Below are positions 1 through 6,475 of a DNA stretch of 8,564 bases, in pieces (position 1 is the first letter of the stretch; each line of letters begins with the position of its first letter). The position numbers were made by a program, and so were the translations under genes. This stretch comes from CAZXBB01 sp964638815 (GTDB taxonomy: Bacteria; Planctomycetota; Phycisphaerae; Phycisphaerales; SM1A02), in assembly GCA_964638815.1 (NCBI GenBank), contig CAZXBB010000327.1, positions 1-8,564 on the forward strand, in the 5' to 3' direction. Under the pieces are notes generated by a model. It made no database searches. It worked only from the letters and a program-made list of their open reading frames with translations, and was not told where the DNA came from.

Positions 1-212
1 TGCATGAACCGGGTCGTCCAGCGGGCGATCCAATCGCGTGAGCGCTCGTTCGAGCCTCGACGTATCGAGAGGATATGCCATCGGCTCGCCCGAACGCTCA
101 CGCGATCGGCTTGCCGCGCTGGTTGCGCGGCGCACGCCTTCGTTCACCCGGACGTCGGCCTCGCGTCCTGCACGGGTCGTCGTTTCGACCACCCACCGAC
201 CCGCTTCATGCA
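1..212. repeat. nested long inverted repeats (possible structured RNA or MITE-like element)
   Basis: The outer arms are 1 to 16 (TGCATGAACCGGGTCG) and 197 to 212, complementary at 15 of 16 positions. Inner arms are 30 to 48 and 91 to 109, complementary at 17 of 19 positions with a perfect 12-bp core (33 to 44 with 95 to 106). Inside that loop CTCGA (56 to 60) pairs with TCGAG (65 to 69). Between the inner and outer right arms three more short hairpins can form: GCCGCGC/GCGCGGC (113 to 119 with 125 to 131), GGACG/CGTCC (150 to 154 with 164 to 168) and GGTCG/CGACC (175 to 179 with 186 to 190). This resembles a multibranched fold closed by a long helix, or a small element with terminal inverted repeats. 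The outer arm touches the window edge, so it may extend further. No target-site duplication can be judged. Confidence 0.6.
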
Positions 213-213
213 T
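1..213 (-). CDS. possible partial CDS downstream of liuC, unknown product
   Basis: An open frame of 71 codons begins with ATG at 213, nine bases beyond the liuC stop on the same strand, and runs off the left edge without a stop. The translation starts MHEAGRWVVETTTRAG and contains a second methionine at codon 45 (ATG at 81 to 79) followed by MAYPLDTSRLERALTRLDRP. I recognise no family. It is not the start of a biotin carboxylase or an acyl-CoA dehydrogenase, which would be natural partners of liuB and liuC. Third-position GC over the first 44 codons is about 70 percent, so coding support for that part is modest. No clear Shine-Dalgarno precedes either start. The stretch also holds nested inverted repeats, so the true gene may begin at 81, or the region may be a non-coding element. 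Operon position favours some coding continuation; certainty is low. Confidence 0.35.
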   Translation of the reverse strand, partial: MHEAGRWVVETTTRAGREADVRVNEGVRRATSAASRSRERSGEPMAYPLDTSRLERALTRLDRPLDDPVHA

Positions 214-221
214 AATGCGGG

Positions 222-1004
222 CTAGGACTCCCAGGACGGCTTCCGCTTCTCCAGGAACGCCTTCAACCCGTCCTGCCCTTCCGCGGAGACGCGCCGCTGC
301 GCGATGCGCTGCGTCGTCACGTCCGTCGCTCGCTCCCAGTTGACGGGCTGGATCTCACGGAGCACGGACTTGCACGCCGCCACGGCCTCCGGGCCGGTCT
401 TCTTCAGGAGCGTGACGAACCACGCGATACGCTCATCGAGCTCCGCTTCGGTCCCGACGACCTCGGACACCAGGCCGAGCCGGTGCGCCTCGTCCGCATC
501 GAAGCGCTCGGCGGTGAGGGCGTACCGGCGGAGCGCGCCGGCGCCGATCTTCTCCTGCACGTACGGCGAGATGACGGCGGGAAGGATCCCGAGCCTGACC
601 TCGGTGAGCGCGAAGGTCGCGTCGCGGACGGCCACCGCGATGTCGCACGCCGCCGTGAGCCCGACGCCGCCGCCGAAGGTCGCCCCGTGGACGCGCGCGA
701 TGACGGGTCGCGGGCACTCGCGGATCGCGCGGAGCATGTTCGCCATGTCCGTCGCGTCGGCGACGTTCTCGGCGACCGAGTAGTCCACCATGCGCTTCAT
801 CCAGTGGATGTCGGCGCCTGCGCTGAACGACCTGCCGCGGCTCGCGAGCACGACGATTCGCACGTCGCCGTCGGCGCCCGCCTCCGCGAACGCCGCCGAC
901 AGCTCCGCGATCACGACCTCGTTGAACGCGTTGTGGACGTCGGGGCGATCGATCCAGATCGTCGCCACGCCGTCGCTGCGGCAGGATTGGACGAACTCGG
1001 CCAT
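222..1004 (-). CDS. liuC: methylglutaconyl-CoA hydratase (crotonase family)
   Basis: 260 residues, full length for the enoyl-CoA hydratase/isomerase superfamily. It is likely to hydrate 3-methylglutaconyl-CoA to HMG-CoA, the step after methylcrotonyl-CoA carboxylase in cytoplasmic leucine degradation. Oxyanion-hole segments are SAGAD (61 to 65) and GATFGGGVGL (107 to 116). The second catalytic acid is E135 in TEVRLGILPAVISPYV. The position matching crotonase Glu144 is glycine (GGGVGL), which I recall as normal for bacterial LiuC proteins, as are the ADIHWMKRM and RYALTAERFDA segments. The ATG at 1004 gives the usual N-terminus just before the first beta strand; no strong ribosome-binding site precedes it. 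It follows liuB on the same strand after 153 bp of repeat-rich sequence. Another short-chain enoyl-CoA hydratase is possible, but the carboxylase neighbour and the motifs favour LiuC. Confidence 0.88.
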   Translation of the reverse strand: MAEFVQSCRSDGVATIWIDRPDVHNAFNEVVIAELSAAFAEAGADGDVRIVVLASRGRSFSAGADIHWMKRMVDYSVAENVADATDMANMLRAIRECPRPVIARVHGATFGGGVGLTAACDIAVAVRDATFALTEVRLGILPAVISPYVQEKIGAGALRRYALTAERFDADEAHRLGLVSEVVGTEAELDERIAWFVTLLKKTGPEAVAACKSVLREIQPVNWERATDVTTQRIAQRRVSAEGQDGLKAFLEKRKPSWES

Positions 1005-1024
1005 CCGTGGAGTGTACCGGGGCC

Positions 1025-1141
1025 GCGACGCGGCGACGAAGTGGCGACGAGGCGACGCGGCGACGCGGCGACGAGGCGACGAGGCGACGAGGCGACGAGG
1101 CGCCGAGGCGACAAGGCGCCGACGCGGCGGCGCGGCGGCGG
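1025..1141. repeat. degenerate 8-bp tandem repeat (GCGACGAG) in the liuB-liuC gap
   Basis: Twelve octamer units can be read on the plus strand: GCGACGCG (1025), GCGACGAA (1033), a GTG interruption (1041 to 1043), then from 1044 to 1123 ten units that are GCGACGAG or one- to two-base variants (GCGACGCG, GCGCCGAG, GCGACAAG, GCGCCGAC). Four exact GCGACGAG copies are consecutive at 1068 to 1099. A GCG/GCGG-rich tail runs to 1141. In the sense of the liu transcript the unit reads CTCGTCGC. It fills most of the 153-bp gap between the liuB stop and the liuC start and does not encode part of either protein. The arrangement fits slippage-driven expansion; copy number may vary between strains. Confidence 0.9.
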
Positions 1142-1157
1142 AGGGACCGTCGCGTCC

Positions 1158-2768
1158 CTACATCCGGTACACGCTCTGCCGCCGCGCCCCGAACGGTGCA
1201 TTGAGCGCCGCGGAGATGCCCAGCCCCAGCACCATCCGCGTGTCCACGGGGTCGATCACGCCGTCGTCCCAGATTCGCGCAGTGCTGTAGTACGCGCTGC
1301 CCTCCGTCTCGTACCGGGCGAGGATCGGGGCCTTGAACGCGTCCTCCTGCCCGGGTGTCATCGCGGGCTCACCGCGTCGCGCGAGCTGGTCCTTCTTGAC
1401 GGTGCAGAGCACGTTCGCCGCCTGCTCGCCGCCCATCACGCTGATCCGCGCGTTCGGCCACATCCAGAGCTGGCGCGGACCGTACGCGCGGCCGCACATG
1501 CCGTAGTTGCCCGCGCCGTACGAGCCGCCGATCACCACCGTGAACTTCGGCACGTTCGCGTTCGAAACCGCCGCCACCATCTTCGCCCCGTCCTTCGCGA
1601 TGCCGCCGGCCTCGAACTGCTTCCCCACCATGAAGCCGGTGATGTTCTGGAGGAAGACGATCGGGATGCCGCGCTGGCAGCAGAGATCGATGAAGTGCGT
1701 CGCCTTGAGCGCGCTCTCGGAGAACAGCACCCCGTTGTTCGCGAGGATGCCGACCGGGTAGCCCCATATGTGCGCGAAGCCCGTCACGAGCGTATCGCCG
1801 TAGAGCTTCTTGAATTCGTGGAACCGGCTGGCGTCCACGACGCGCGCGATGATCTCCCGTACGTCGTAGCCCTTGCGGATGTCCTTCTGAATGATGCCGT
1901 AGATCTCCTGCGGGTCGTACGCGGGATCGTCCACCGGCGCCATCCGGAGCTCGTTCTTCGCGCCGCCGTTCAGGTGAGCCACGATGTGACGCGTGATGGC
2001 GAGCGCGTCCTCGTCGTTGACCGCGTAGTGATCGGTGACGCCGGACGTGCGACAATGGACGTCGGCGCCGCCGAGTTCCTCCGCGGTCACCTCCTCGCCC
2101 GTCGCCGCCTTCACGAGAGGCGGCCCGCCGAGGAAGATCGTCCCCTGCTCGCGCACGATCACCGTCTCGTCGCTCATCGCGGGCACGTACGCCCCGCCCG
2201 CCGTGCACGAGCCCATGACGACCGCGATCTGCGGAATGCCCGCCGCGCTCATGCGGGCCTGGTTGTAGAAGATCCGGCCGAAGTGGTCGCGGTCGGGGAA
2301 GACCTCGTCCTGCATGGGGAGGAATGCCCCGCCGGAGTCGACGAGGTAGATGCACGGGAGGCCGTTCTCGGCGGCGATCTCCTGCGCCCTCAGGTGCTTC
2401 TTGACGGTGATCGGGTAATAGGTGCCGCCCTTGACCGTCGCGTCGTTCGCGATGATCAGGCACTCGCGTCCCTCGACGCGCCCGATCCCGGTGACGATCC
2501 CGGCTCCCGGCGCGTCGTCGTCGTAGAGCCCGCCCGCCGCCAGGGAGCTGAACTCGAGGAACGGGCTGTCCGGGTCCACGAGGCCGTCGATGCGGTCGCG
2601 GACGAAGAGCTTGCCGCGCTCCTCGTGTCGCGCACGGACGTCCGCGCCGCCGCCTTCGCGGACCCGCTTCAGACGCGCGCCGAGGTCGGCGAGGATCACT
2701 TCGTAGTGAGCGCGATTCTCCGCGAACGCGGCGTCGCTGGGGTTGACCCGAGACTGGAGGACGTCCAT
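1158..2768 (-). CDS. liuB: methylcrotonyl-CoA carboxylase, carboxyltransferase (beta) subunit
   Basis: 536 residues, the normal length for MCC beta subunits. It transfers the carboxyl group from biotin on the alpha subunit to 3-methylcrotonyl-CoA, giving 3-methylglutaconyl-CoA in leucine and isovalerate degradation. The N-terminal carboxyltransferase half contains NDATVKGGTYYPITVKKHLR (from residue 108) and the first oxyanion-hole region DSGGAFLPMQ (144 to 153). The C-terminal half contains NITGFMVG and GGSYGAGNYGMCGRAY (414 to 429), and ends with the characteristic ARIWDDGVIDPVDTR. These read as MCC rather than propionyl- or acetyl-CoA carboxylase. The ATG at 2768 gives a family-typical start (MDVLQSRVNPSD). 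It lies 66 bp after trpS on the same strand and upstream of liuC. The biotin carboxylase/biotin carrier alpha subunit needed for activity is not in the window. Confidence 0.95.
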   Translation of the reverse strand: MDVLQSRVNPSDAAFAENRAHYEVILADLGARLKRVREGGGADVRARHEERGKLFVRDRIDGLVDPDSPFLEFSSLAAGGLYDDDAPGAGIVTGIGRVEGRECLIIANDATVKGGTYYPITVKKHLRAQEIAAENGLPCIYLVDSGGAFLPMQDEVFPDRDHFGRIFYNQARMSAAGIPQIAVVMGSCTAGGAYVPAMSDETVIVREQGTIFLGGPPLVKAATGEEVTAEELGGADVHCRTSGVTDHYAVNDEDALAITRHIVAHLNGGAKNELRMAPVDDPAYDPQEIYGIIQKDIRKGYDVREIIARVVDASRFHEFKKLYGDTLVTGFAHIWGYPVGILANNGVLFSESALKATHFIDLCCQRGIPIVFLQNITGFMVGKQFEAGGIAKDGAKMVAAVSNANVPKFTVVIGGSYGAGNYGMCGRAYGPRQLWMWPNARISVMGGEQAANVLCTVKKDQLARRGEPAMTPGQEDAFKAPILARYETEGSAYYSTARIWDDGVIDPVDTRMVLGLGISAALNAPFGARRQSVYRM

Positions 2769-2775
2769 GCGCGCG

Positions 2776-2784
2776 ATCGTATCA
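2776..2784 (-). promoter_or_regulatory. possible extended -10 promoter element for liuB
   Basis: On the minus strand TGATACGAT resembles an extended -10 (TGnTATAAT, with four of six hexamer bases matching). Seven bases separate its end from the liuB ATG, so transcription would start at or very near the start codon and give a leaderless mRNA. No Shine-Dalgarno is present in the gap and no convincing -35 is visible. A five-T run (minus strand) lies immediately upstream and could equally belong to a trpS terminator. This is a pattern match only. Confidence 0.3.
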
Positions 2785-2834
2785 AAAACGGGCTCCGCGG
2801 TCGGGGCCGCATTCCGTTCGCCCCGGGCAAACGC

Positions 2835-3899
2835 TCAGACGATACGGAGCTCGCGCCCGAAGAACCTGAGGTTCGCCGCCTCCTTCGCGAGCGCCAGCGT
2901 CTGCTCGGCTGCCTCGTTCGCGCGCCGGCAGCCGGCACGCAGGATCTCGAGGATCGCCTCGTCGTTCCCCTCGTACTGCGCCCGCCGCTCGCGCATCGGG
3001 GCGAGCAGGTCGTTGATCGCCTCGGCGACCTCGACCTTCACGTGCCCGTCGCCGATGTCGTCGCCGGCGGTGTACTTGCGCTCGAGCTCCTTCACGCGGT
3101 CGGCGTCCCGTATGAACGTGCGAACGTAATCGAAGAGCGCGTTCCCGATGTCGCCGGGATCCGTCGGGTTCTGTCGGCCCGTGTAGAGCCGCCCCATCTT
3201 CTTCTTCACCTGCTTCGGCGTGTCACTGATGTAGATCGCGTTGTTGAGTGACTTGCTCATCTTGTTGACGCCGTCCGTGCCGACGAGCCGACCGACGGCG
3301 CCGACGTCCGCCCGGGGAATCGGGAAGACGCCGCCGAGCTTCTCGTGGTCGTCGTCGTCCGCCTGGTCGGAGATCCCGCAGTAGACCTGGTTGAAGCGGC
3401 GCGCGACTTCGCGCGTGAGCTCGATGTGCGGCACCTGATCGATGCCGACCGGAACGGCGTGGGCGCGAAAGGCGAGGATGTCGGCGGTCTGCCCCACCGC
3501 GTAGAGCGGGAATCCGAAGCTGTAGTTGTCGCCGAGGCCCTTGATCCTGATCTCGTCCTTGAGCGTGGGATTGCGCATCACCCGGTTGAAGGGGACCAGC
3601 ATCGCGAAGAGGTACGTCAGCTCCGCGATCGCGGGGACCTCCGTCTGGAGGAAGATCGTCGAGCGTTCGGGATCGATGCCCATCGCGAGGTAGTCGCGCA
3701 CGATCTCGATTGAGTCGCGGTGGATCTCCTCCGACCGGTCGGCCCGCGTCGTGTACGCGTGCATGTTCGCGATGATGAAGAAGCAGTCGTACGTGTCCTG
3801 AAGCTCCACGCGGCGGCGGACGGAGCCGACGTAGTGCCCGAGATGGAGCTGTCCGGTCGGCGTGTCGCCGGTGAGGATGCGGGGCCGGGCGGTCGTCAT
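2835..3899 (-). CDS. trpS: tryptophanyl-tRNA synthetase
   Basis: 354 residues, in the usual size range for bacterial TrpRS. It charges tRNA-Trp with tryptophan using ATP in the cytoplasm. The class I Rossmann core shows a HIGH-type motif in TGDTPTGQLHLGHYVGS (LHLGH at 18 to 22) and a perfect KMSKS at 213 to 217 (GVNKMSKSLNNAI). Between them FPLYAVGQTADILAFRAHAVP, then PVGIDQVPHIELTREVARRFN (from 150), match the tryptophan-site and dimer region of TrpRS rather than TyrRS. The ATG at 3899 places TARPRILTGDTPTG at the N-terminus as expected; the frame stays open far upstream, but that part is antisense to other genes. It begins 20 bp after the protease stop on the same strand, so the two are probably co-transcribed. 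trpC is divergent just beyond the protease. Confidence 0.95.
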   Translation of the reverse strand: MTTARPRILTGDTPTGQLHLGHYVGSVRRRVELQDTYDCFFIIANMHAYTTRADRSEEIHRDSIEIVRDYLAMGIDPERSTIFLQTEVPAIAELTYLFAMLVPFNRVMRNPTLKDEIRIKGLGDNYSFGFPLYAVGQTADILAFRAHAVPVGIDQVPHIELTREVARRFNQVYCGISDQADDDDHEKLGGVFPIPRADVGAVGRLVGTDGVNKMSKSLNNAIYISDTPKQVKKKMGRLYTGRQNPTDPGDIGNALFDYVRTFIRDADRVKELERKYTAGDDIGDGHVKVEVAEAINDLLAPMRERRAQYEGNDEAILEILRAGCRRANEAAEQTLALAKEAANLRFFGRELRIV

Positions 3900-3919
3900 G
3901 GGTTGCGTAATGTAGCGGC

Positions 3920-4840
3920 TCAGCCGAGGGCGAGCGCGACGCCCAGGTTCCCCGCGTTGAACAGCACGTGCATCACGATCGGCGTCGCCAGACGGCCCGT
4001 GCGTTCGAGGGCCCAGCCGAAGCCGAGGGAAAGCACGAAGAGACCGACGACCGCGTGCGGGGCCGTGTTGTCCCAGTGCATGAGCGCGAAGGCGACGCTG
4101 GTCGCGGCAATGGCCGGCCACGGACGCAGACCGAAACGCCGAAGCCCGTCCTGGAGGAGCCCGCGGTACATCAGCTCCTCGAGCACCGGCGCGGCGACGA
4201 CGACGAGCGCGGCCAGCAACGCGTACCACCCGTCCACCGCGCTGTCGAGGAGAAGCTCGAGCGTGTCGTGCGCGATCTCGCGCGGAGGCGGCCCACCGAA
4301 CCCCCGCACGACGATCGCGGCGAACCAGCCCACCGCGTTGACGAGCGGCCAGGCGACGACGATGGCGATCGCGCCGATCCCGATCGCGCGCGGCAGAGCC
4401 GGGCGCGGATCGTCTGCGCCGGCCACGACGCCGCGCCGACCCGCCAACACCGAGAGCCAGGCTGCCAGGACGGCGGCCTGCGCCGTGTACGCCCCGAGGG
4501 CCAGCACCGCCTGCTCGCGCACGGTCGGCGTCCACTCGCCGTCGACGTCGATGCCGAACGCCTTGAGGGTCAGCCACGAACCGATCATCCCGAGCAGGAG
4601 CATCAGCGCCACGAGCCCGAAGCTCGCCTCCGGCGCCAGGACCGCGGGCCGGGCGGGCGCGCCCGACAGCCGGAGCCAGTCGAACCGCGCGATGAGCGCC
4701 GCGCTGAGCGGCGCGAGCAGTAGGAGGACGAGCGTGGTCGGAAACGACCCGACGCTCGCCGGTGGCTGGTCGGCGAGAGGCGAGGCCGCTATAACCTCTT
4801 CCGCCACCACGAACGCGCCGAGGAGCGAACCGACGACCAT
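3920..4840 (-). CDS. CPBP-family intramembrane glutamic protease
   Basis: 306 residues, a multi-pass inner-membrane protein of the CPBP (CAAX protease and bacteriocin-processing, Abi/Rce1-like) family. All three motifs are present: EELMYRG at 221 to 227 (EExxxR), FALMH at 251 to 255 (FxxxH), and HVLFN at 291 to 295 (HxxxN). Hydrophobic segments include about 34 to 50, 74 to 92, 113 to 133, 152 to 175, 204 to 220, 242 to 254 and 263 to 276. The substrate is unknown; relatives include prenyl-protein proteases, bacteriocin-immunity proteins and regulators. The chosen ATG (4840 to 4838) shares the CATG with the trpC start on the opposite strand. GTG codons 11 and 12 are alternatives that would leave a short intergenic gap. 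No ribosome-binding site is evident. trpS follows after 20 bp. Confidence 0.88.
   Translation of the reverse strand: MVVGSLLGAFVVAEEVIAASPLADQPPASVGSFPTTLVLLLLAPLSAALIARFDWLRLSGAPARPAVLAPEASFGLVALMLLLGMIGSWLTLKAFGIDVDGEWTPTVREQAVLALGAYTAQAAVLAAWLSVLAGRRGVVAGADDPRPALPRAIGIGAIAIVVAWPLVNAVGWFAAIVVRGFGGPPPREIAHDTLELLLDSAVDGWYALLAALVVVAAPVLEELMYRGLLQDGLRRFGLRPWPAIAATSVAFALMHWDNTAPHAVVGLFVLSLGFGWALERTGRLATPIVMHVLFNAGNLGVALALG
4790..4795 (+). promoter_or_regulatory. possible -10 element (TATAAC) for trpC
   Basis: TATAAC is an AT-rich hexamer standing out in GC-rich sequence and matches the sigma-70 -10 consensus at five of six positions. It lies 43 bp before the trpC ATG. The best -35 candidate 17 bp upstream (TGGTCG, 4767 to 4772) is weak. 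The element falls inside the 5' end of the divergent protease gene if that gene starts at 4840. Confidence 0.35.
4821..4825 (+). promoter_or_regulatory. possible Shine-Dalgarno for trpC (AGGAG)
   Basis: AGGAG stands 13 bases before the trpC ATG at 4839. The spacing is longer than the usual 5 to 10 bases, so it is only moderately convincing. It supports the 4839 start over the longer open frame, which reads upstream through antisense sequence. Confidence 0.35.
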
Positions 4841-5657
4841 GACCGCGGTGCTGGAAGAGATCGTTGCCCGCAAACGCGTCGAAGTCGCCAGGGCAAAGGA
4901 AACGACGCCGCTCGAGACGCTCCAGAAGCTCGCGAACGACAGCACGCGGCCGCGCAACTTCTTCGCGGCCCTCGTCGACGCCCGCGCGCGGAGCCGGACC
5001 CACGTCATCGCGGAGATCAAGCGCAAGAGCCCCTCGGCCGGCGTGATTCGCGACGACTTCGATCCGGTGGACATTGCCAGACAATACGAGAAGGCCGGCG
5101 CTTCCGCGATCTCGTGCCTGACGGACGAGACGCATTTCGGCGGACACCTGGGGTACATCCAGCAGATTCGCCAGGCGGTCTCGCTTCCGGTCCTGCGCAA
5201 GGACTTCATCGTGGACGAGTACCAGGTCTGGGAGTCGCGGGCGGCGCAGGCCGACGCCCTGCTGCTGATCGCCGAGATCCTCAGCGAGGGTCAGCTCCTC
5301 GACCTCATGATCCTCGCGCAGACGCTCCGGATGACCACGCTCGTCGAGGTCCACGACGTCGAGAACCTGCTCAAGGTCAAGCGTCACATCGGGTTCCCGC
5401 ACGCCGGGTACTCGCTGCTCGGCATCAACAACCGCGATCTCCGCACCATGACGACGGACCTGGGCCATACGTTCCGCCTGCTCGACATGGTGGACAACAC
5501 GCACATCGTCGTCAGCGAGTCGGGCATTCGCAGCAGCGCCGATCTCGCGCGGCTGCGCAAGGCGGGCGTGAACATCGTACTGGTCGGCGAGCACCTGATG
5601 CGCCAGCCCAGCCCCGGCGGCGCTCTGCAGGAGCTGCTCGGTCATCCCCAGACGTGA
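4839..5657 (+). CDS. trpC: indole-3-glycerol-phosphate synthase
   Basis: 272 residues, typical for stand-alone TrpC. It converts 1-(2-carboxyphenylamino)-1-deoxyribulose 5-phosphate to indole-3-glycerol phosphate in tryptophan biosynthesis. The (beta/alpha)8 barrel shows all the expected catalytic loops: IAEIKRKSPSAG with E59 and K61, LRKDFIVDEYQ with K121, LVEVHD with E170, GINNRDL with N198, and VVSESGI (224 to 230) at the phosphate site. The N-terminus VLEEIVARKRVEVARAK is the standard TrpC opening, so the ATG at 4839 is well supported. No PRAI (trpF) domain is fused and no other trp biosynthesis gene is nearby. The stop TGA overlaps the GTG start of the glycosyltransferase gene (GTGA, 5654 to 5657), which suggests translational coupling. 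The start codon shares CATG with the divergent protease. Confidence 0.96.
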   Translation: MTAVLEEIVARKRVEVARAKETTPLETLQKLANDSTRPRNFFAALVDARARSRTHVIAEIKRKSPSAGVIRDDFDPVDIARQYEKAGASAISCLTDETHFGGHLGYIQQIRQAVSLPVLRKDFIVDEYQVWESRAAQADALLLIAEILSEGQLLDLMILAQTLRMTTLVEVHDVENLLKVKRHIGFPHAGYSLLGINNRDLRTMTTDLGHTFRLLDMVDNTHIVVSESGIRSSADLARLRKAGVNIVLVGEHLMRQPSPGGALQELLGHPQT

Positions 5658-6403
5658 TCACCTGCGACGTCGTGATCCCTGCCTTCAACGAGGAAGCGAA
5701 CATCGACGCGCTGTTTGACGCGATCGCGCCGCTGCGTGACGGCGTGATCGGCCACGTCGTGCTCGGCGACAACGGCTCCACCGACGCGACGGCGGCGAGG
5801 GCGGCGGCCCGCGGGGCCGTGGTCGTGAGCGAACCGCATCGCGGGTACGGCGCGGCCTGCCTCGCTGCGCTCGACTGGCTCGATGGGCGCGGGGACGCCG
5901 CCGACGCCGTCGCCTTCCTCGACGCGGACCTCTCGGACGACCCGACGGCGCTGCCGGACCTGCTTGCTCCGCTCGCGCGGAGCGAGGCGGACATCGTGAT
6001 CGGCTCGCGCGTGCGTCGCGCAGATCCCGGCGCGCTCAACTTCGTCCAGCGGTTCGGCAACGGTCTCGCGTGCGCCCTGATGCGCGGGCTCGCCGGCCGG
6101 CGCTACCGCGACCTCGGCCCGTTCCGCGTCGTGCGGCGCGAGACGCTCCGGCGTCTGGCGATGGCCGACCGCACCTGGGGCTGGACCGTCGAGATGCAGA
6201 TGAAGGCTGCGCTGCTCAACATCGACGTGATCGAGGTCGACGTGCCGTACCGGCGGCGGCGCGGGGGGCGTTCGAAGATCTCCGGCACCGTGCAGGGCGT
6301 CGCCGCGGCGGGTGCGAAGATCATCGGGACGATCTTCCTGCTGTGGTGGCATCGCGACGCGATCCGGCGGGCTGCGGCACGCCCGCAACCGGGGGACGAG
6401 TGA
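5654..6403 (+). CDS. family 2 glycosyltransferase (DPM1/polyprenyl-phosphate type)
   Basis: 249 residues, a single GT-A fold glycosyltransferase of family 2. It probably moves a sugar from a nucleotide-sugar to a polyprenyl-phosphate or similar acceptor on the cytoplasmic face. The opening strand is CDVVIPAFNEEANI (4 to 17), followed by GDNGSTDAT (38 to 46). The DxD-type metal site is FLDADLSDDP (88 to 97). Later DLGPFRVVRRETL and WGWTVEMQMKAA resemble the acceptor region, and the basic YRRRRGGRSKISGT (199 to 212) is the usual RxGxSK patch. A weakly hydrophobic C-terminal stretch (217 to 232) might touch the membrane, but there is no full two-helix DPM1 anchor. The GTG start overlaps the trpC stop; it is the only start that preserves the first strand. 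Donor and acceptor cannot be told from sequence. Confidence 0.9.
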   Translation: MITCDVVIPAFNEEANIDALFDAIAPLRDGVIGHVVLGDNGSTDATAARAAARGAVVVSEPHRGYGAACLAALDWLDGRGDAADAVAFLDADLSDDPTALPDLLAPLARSEADIVIGSRVRRADPGALNFVQRFGNGLACALMRGLAGRRYRDLGPFRVVRRETLRRLAMADRTWGWTVEMQMKAALLNIDVIEVDVPYRRRRGGRSKISGTVQGVAAAGAKIIGTIFLLWWHRDAIRRAAARPQPGDE

Positions 6404-6475
6404 CGGCGAAGGGGATCCGGGGAGCGGTGGAGTCGTAGACTTCATGGCCCCCCGGTCCCCCGTCGCCGAGTCCCC

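Noticed and set aside
1..212. Integron attC site
   Set aside because: The long inverted repeats prompted the thought, but no integrase, cassette structure or recognisable R'/R'' core pair is visible.
1025..1141. CRISPR-like array
   Set aside because: The units are contiguous 8-mers without spacers.
2769..2834. Intrinsic terminator after trpS
   Set aside because: A five-T run exists and CGGGGC/GCCCCG can pair upstream of it, but the T-run is not adjacent to the stem, so I do not call a terminator.
483..3251. 922-codon open frame on the plus strand
   Set aside because: It runs antisense through liuC, the octamer repeat, liuB and part of trpS. Its translation is Arg/Asp/Val/Ala-rich with no family resemblance, a typical GC-rich shadow frame.
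3920..5209. 429-residue version of the protease starting inside trpC
   Set aside because: The extra 123 residues are the antisense of trpC and carry no membrane or family features.
2835..5645. 936-codon minus-strand frame ending as TrpS
   Set aside because: Only the last 354 residues are TrpS. The upstream part is antisense to trpC and out of frame with the protease, so the start at 3899 was used.
3720..5657. 645-codon plus-strand frame, apparent N-terminal fusion to TrpC
   Set aside because: The first ~373 residues are antisense to trpS and the protease and are low-complexity. The canonical TrpC N-terminus begins at 4839.
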